NCBI GenBank assembly: GCA_937910665.1
Contig: CALEPR010000109.1
Location: forward strand, 1-49,711
Origin: an uncultured Selenomonadales bacterium
GTDB lineage: Bacteria; Bacillota; Negativicutes; Selenomonadales; Selenomonadaceae
DNA length: 49,711 bases
Direction: 5' to 3'
This document shows, one piece after another, positions 12,001-18,000 of this stretch (the first letter of the stretch is position 1; every line of letters starts with the position of its first letter). The notes under the pieces are model-generated. The model worked only from the letters and a program-made list of their open reading frames with translations. It was not told the DNA's origin and searched no databases. Made by a program: the position numbers and the translations under genes.

Positions 12001-15000
12001 TCGGCGCGACGAGTAAGCATAGGCGCGTCGGCAGTAGTGCCGTTTGAGCCGTTACCCTCATCGGTTACACTGGATAATGTTTCTTTATTATTTTCCCAAC
12101 CTGTCAAAAGCCAAGCATTTCTTTCACCACTTGGAGAACTTAAAACCGCTGTGTAATCGTCATAATGAATCCTCAGGCGATATTCATTACTGCCTTCTGA
12201 TTGTTGTTTATCAGTATCAGTGCCTTTTGCAATTACTTCAACCAATTTATTTGCAGTTTCAAGTCCTTTGCCGTTTTCAGCGTTACGCTTTGCAACAATA
12301 TGAGAAATGCCATAGCCTTTTTTGAATTTTTCACCCTTGCCTGGTGTTCCGTAAACAAAATCAATGTTTCCAATATCATCGCGATACATAGCGGATTTAA
12401 CATCTTTTTGAGTTTCCAAAACTTCACGAATTGCCTTTTTACCATTGGATATATTTTCTTCAACGCTTACAGCTTTTGAAGTGTCCTGTTCGTCTGCGTG
12501 GGCTTTTTTAGTTTGTGGTGTTTCTTCCTGAATTTCTTCTTCAAAATAATCTTCACTCGGAGAAATTGCTTGCCAATTTTGCCCTTCCTGCGAAAGTATT
12601 TTCTTGGATTTTTCAAATAATTTGCTTAAATATTTAGCAGTCCAATCATCATATTTAAGTTCATAATCCATAGCTTGAATTGCTTTTTCAGCGTCGCCAT
12701 AGTTATAAAAATATTCCAGCGCATTTTGCAAAGATTCATCTGCAGGTTTATACATATCCTGCGTTTCATAATCATAAAATTCATTGGTGTCGGGATAATA
12801 GAACCAAGTTTTATCTGCAGTTTTTACTTTCGGGAAAACATAATGAACTCCACCGCGTTTTTGGGGCAATTCTATTGTATCTTCCTTAATATTACGAACA
12901 GGTTCACCGAGTTTTTCTCTTTCAGCTTTTTTCTCTCTGCCGACTTGTTTCATTTCGTCAAAAACTTTGTTTTGCGTTTTCAATTCTTCAGCTGTCGGTA
13001 AATCTTCATAAATTTTTATTTCTTCACCGTCCACTCCTCGCAAAAGATTTTGTACAGCTTTTGCAAAAATTCTTGCGTCATCAAGATTTTTAAGGGAATA
13101 ATGGTGTTCTCTGTTATCGTGTGAATCAATTTCTGCATTTGTTTTGCCAGCAATTTTATCAATGGCGTTCCAAACTTTTTTGTAGTCATTGCAGCCCAAG
13201 TTTACATAAATTTTATCTGTTACAAAACCGTCACGAATATTTGAAATGTTTATCGAAGAAATATAACTTGCAGGTGCGGAGTGTGGATTAAGTTTTAAGT
13301 TCTTCAAAAGTTCAGTAGCTTTTTGTTCAATTTCCTTGTCGGTTAAAGTTTTTTCCTTGTCACCTTTCGCGCTTTGTGGTATATTATCGGTCGAAGACGT
13401 ATTGACGGTCGGGGAGACGTTGGCTTCATTTGAAGATTCAGTTCCCGAAGTTACCGATACGTCTTTTTTTATTCCTATGACGTGATTGTAATAATGAATG
13501 TCGCCTGTGTGTAATTTTTTCAAAGTGATAGTCACCGGAATAATTTTGTCATTTTTGTTATACTCAGTTTCCAAATAATAAAATGAATCGCCAACTTTTT
13601 TGTGTTTCTCTGATTCAGATTCTTTATGTGTAATATCTTCCGCTGTTTTAATCAGTTCAGGCAAATGTTTTATCAGCAATAAAGTATCTTCTTGTGCGCT
13701 GTTACTTTTAACTTTACTGCGTCCTTCGCCTGTAAATTCGACAAGACCGTTTTCGTCAATATCAATCTTGCCAAGCGTTTTATTTTCAACGCTTGTCCCT
13801 TGCAAATGGTCTTTGTAATATTGAATCGCTTTTTGCCTGAGTTCCTTGATGTTTTTATATTTACCGAACTCATCGCCTGTCACTTTCGCAGTGGCTTTTT
13901 TGGTTTGCGGTTTTTCTTCTTGGATTTCCTCTTCAAAATCTTCCTCATTTTCAAGGCTATTCAATTCTCGCTCATAATCTTCTTCTTCTGCAACAATTCT
14001 GCGCTCAAAACTTTTCCATTCACTATCGGGGTCAAATTTAATACCATTTTCTTTATAGTGTTTCGCAACTTTTTTTGCTTGTCTTACAAGTTCATTGTCA
14101 TTAAGATACAAATAATTTGAAGCCATTCGAGATTTACCGCGCCTGTCTTGTACTTTTTTCAAATGTTCATAAAATTTTCTTTCTTCAGCAGTTAAACTTT
14201 CTGGCGATTGGTCATAGCGAATTTGTTCAGCAGTTCGCAAATCTTCGTAAATTTTATAATTGTTGTCAAGAATCGAGATTGCTTTTGCAAAAATTCTTGC
14301 GTTGTTAAGACTTTTGAAATAAAAAACGGAATCGCGATATTCGCCGTTAATTTTTTTTGCTAAACGTTCAAGTTTTACTTCTTGTTTAGCTTTTTCTTTT
14401 TTAGCTGATTTATGTGGCGGAATTGTCACGGCAAAATCATTTTCGGCTAATGAAATATTAAGTCGCGGAGGTAAGCCGTCACCTATCAAATGCGGTTGGT
14501 CGAAGAAAATTTTAAATGCGTTTTTAGCAACTTCAGTATCTAATTTTTCTGCGTGTAAAAGTTCAGTAGCTTTTTGTTCAATTTCCTTGTCAGTTAAAGT
14601 TTTTTTCTTGTCACCTTTCGCGCTTTGTGGTATAGTTTCAGCAGAAGGTTCTTCGGCGTAGCGCGAACTGGACACGTTACCCTTTTGAGTTGAATCTTCA
14701 GAGCCTACAGCGGAATCGTTTTCAGTGCGATTCTCTAACGCTGTGGGCTTGTTTAATTCTTCAAGCTCAATCGAATAAATTCTGTGTCCGTGTTGAAAAC
14801 TTTCTTTTACGGTAAGTTTAGCAACTGCGTCTTCGCCTAAAACTTCTGTATCACAGTGGAAAATTTTAATGGATTTTAATCCTTGACTGCCCTGCTTTTT
14901 CTTTCTGTCAGGGTGAGTTCCGCTTAAAGTTGCGTCCTCGTACAACTGTTTAATATTTTCAGTTGCCTTCAAATGCTGTGCTTGTGTAAATCCGTTATTT

Positions 15001-18000
15001 GTAGATTTACTCACAGCCCTATTTGAAAGCATTTCATTGATTTGTGTCACATTTATAAAAGCGACAATTCCAGTTTCCTTGTTAGTAATAGGTTTACCAG
15101 CTAAAGACAATAACTTTTGTTTTACTTTATCCTTCGGAGATAACTCACTGTCTGTAGCTCTTTCATTTTCTGCAGGTTTATTTTGAGATTCAGAAATATT
15201 TTCATCGCCAAAATTCAAAAGTTGTTGCGGCGGATTAAGCGCAGGTAAAGTTTCGCCGTTCTCGGTTTCTTCACCGTAAAGCATATCAAAAACTTTGTTG
15301 TAAGCGTCGGTCGGCGTTGTTTGAATTTTGCCTTCAAGCATTTTATTTAAAAGATTCTGCGCCTTTTTAAATTTAGCGTCGTCGCCTTTGTAATTGTTCA
15401 GCAATGCTTCAGTAGAAATTCTTGCAAGTTGTTTTGTCGGCAAACTTTGCAAATATTTCAAAGTGTCAACTGCTTGCGGATTGTCAAAACCTGCGTCAAA
15501 AATATATTTCAGCACAGGAAAATCAGCAACTCGCGCTTTTCGATACATTTCCTGCCGTGCGTCGTCGTCAAACTTTGTAATTTCAACATTTGTAGCAAAA
15601 CTCATTGCCGCGCTTGCCTTCGGAAATTCAAAAGTTTTTGTGCCGCGTCTGTACTTGCCGTTATATTTTTTCAAAAACGTCCCGAACAACATCAATTTTG
15701 CATTACTGACATCTTCGCCGACGTGAACAATAAATTTGTTACCTTCGCGATAAATTGACGGCTTATTTTCGTGATTTTTTTCCTGCCGCGAATCAAATTC
15801 TTCCTGCGACTGAGTTTGCGTTTTTTCTTGCTGTGCAGTTTCTTGACTTTCAAAATTATTTTCTTCGACTGAATTATTTTCTTCAACTTCTTCAAGTTCT
15901 GAATTTTCCTGCTGAAATTTTTCTTTGGCTCTTTGTTCGCCGCGTTCATAAATTTTTTGACTTTCAGTCTTTTCATTTTCAGCAAGCATTTTTTCTCTTG
16001 CCGCCTGTTCACCTTCGCGACGTTGTTCTTCATCAAACAAATCATTCATATTTCCACTTGGAATATCCTGCAAATATTTTGAAGTAACGGCAGAATTATT
16101 TTCTTGTTCTTCAACAGTTGATTCAGGTTTTTCAAATTCGTCAATTTCATTTTCAAGGCGTGAAATAGTCTGCTTAGTTTCCTTGATGCGCTTTTTCCTT
16201 GTGGGCGTTTCAGGCAAGCGATTAAGGCGTTTTAAATGTTCTTCGTTGTCTTTCAAATCATCTTTCAAACTTTCAAGATATTTTGGATTTTTCTTGAACT
16301 CCTCGAACTCGGCTTGCTTAGACTGAATTTTTTTGTTAAGTTCTTCAATCTGCTTTTCAAGTTCATCGGCTTGCTGATAATTCCGCGCATTAGTCGCCTT
16401 GTCCCATTCTTTATTTAAAGTGTTTTGTTGTTTTTCAAGGTCGCGAAGTTCTGCCAACAAATCAACAGTTTCTTTTTGCGGAGCTGAACTTTCAATTTCA
16501 TTTTGCAAGAGTTCCATTGTGCGGACAAAAACTCTTGCCTCTGCAGCCGAAGGATAGGCAATCAACAGTCCGTCGTTATTCACAGAATCAGCGTATCCGA
16601 CATATGCTCTGCCTGATTGGTCAGCCGCCGAATTTGCTTTTTCTTTAATCGCATCAAAAACCTTGTAGTCAGTTTCATTAGCTTGCAGGGCTTTTTCAAA
16701 AATGTGTTGCTCGTTGTCACCTTTTACGCTGATAACACTTCCTACAGGTAAATAATTTCCGTCATCAAGTTGCAAAGTATCTATTGTAATTTCAAATTTA
16801 AATTTGCCGAGAACTTTCAAATTTTTAATGCTGTCTTCGCCAAAGTCATTTTTAATATCTGAAAAAATATCTTGTGCCTTTTCGTCAATATTTTCGGCAG
16901 GATTAGCCCTTTCTTCAAGTTCATTGGAAAGTTCAAAAATATCATAGTTCAATTTTTGTTTAGTTTGCAAAAGTTTTTTATTTTCGCCGTTTGCAGAAAT
17001 AAATGCGTCAAGCTGTGTCCGCTGATTCAATAAATTTTCCAAATTGCCTTTCAATTCTTGAAGGTGTTCGGGAGTTTGTTTGAAGTTTTCAATTTCAGCA
17101 TTTTTGTCCGCAATTTGCTGATTTAAATTTTTAAGATTTTCATTCGCGTTTGCAAAAGCGGCGTTGTCATTTGAATTAAGAGCACGTTCCGCATTTTTAG
17201 TTTCCTGCGCCTTCGCCTTGTTAAGTGCGTCAAGCTGACTTTGCAACTCTTTTAAACTTGTCGCTTGCTGATTTTCTTCAGATTGTTCCTGCGGAGTTTC
17301 AGGCAAAACATCAACGCTTTCACGCTGAGCAGGTCTTTCAATTTTGTATCTTGATTTTAATTCTTCAAGGCGTTTATCAAGTTCACTTTGTCCGAAGTCT
17401 TGAAGTTCCGCGCCGAATTGTGTAGAAATTTTTTGTCGCGTCGCTTGATTTGAAATAAGTTTGTTGTCGGCGTTCAAAAATTTTCTCAAAGATTTGTCTT
17501 GCGTTGAAGAAATTTTTTGCTTGATAAAATCTTCGATAATATTTCTTGTGACAGCATTTTTGCTAAGCGGATTAAATTGCGGCGTTTCATCAAGTTCAAG
17601 CATATTCAGCAAATTTTTGTCGGTCGGCTTTGTTTTTGCATTTTCATTCAAAGTTGCGGTAAATTTTTCTACAGATTGAGTTTCTTGAACCTCAGGATTT
17701 AAAATTTTCTGTGCGCCGTTAAGTTCCGAAATTTTGTTGTCGAGTTCTTTTTTGCTGTCAATGATATTTTTGCGAAGGCTTTTCAGAACTTCGTTATCGA
17801 GTTCGTCGCCTTCCATTTTTTTGTAGTTGTCGAAATTTTCAAGTGCTTTTTTGTGCTTTTCTTCAAGTTTAGAAACTTCTTCCTGCAGAGGATTGATTCT
17901 TGTCTGCAGGAAATTTTTATAATCTGCAATTTTAGAATTTAAATTTTCCTGTCCGAGATTTTTCAAATTATCTTCGCCGAGAGCGTTAGCAAGTGCTTGG

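Noticed and set aside
3094..14749. Hairpins as part of a diversity-generating retroelement
   Set aside because: No reverse transcriptase, template repeat or A-biased variable repeat is visible.
15692..16045. 117-codon minus-strand frame rich in Lys
   Set aside because: It is a shadow of an Asp/Glu/Gln-rich stretch of the giant frame and has no ribosome site, unlike 9437-9778.
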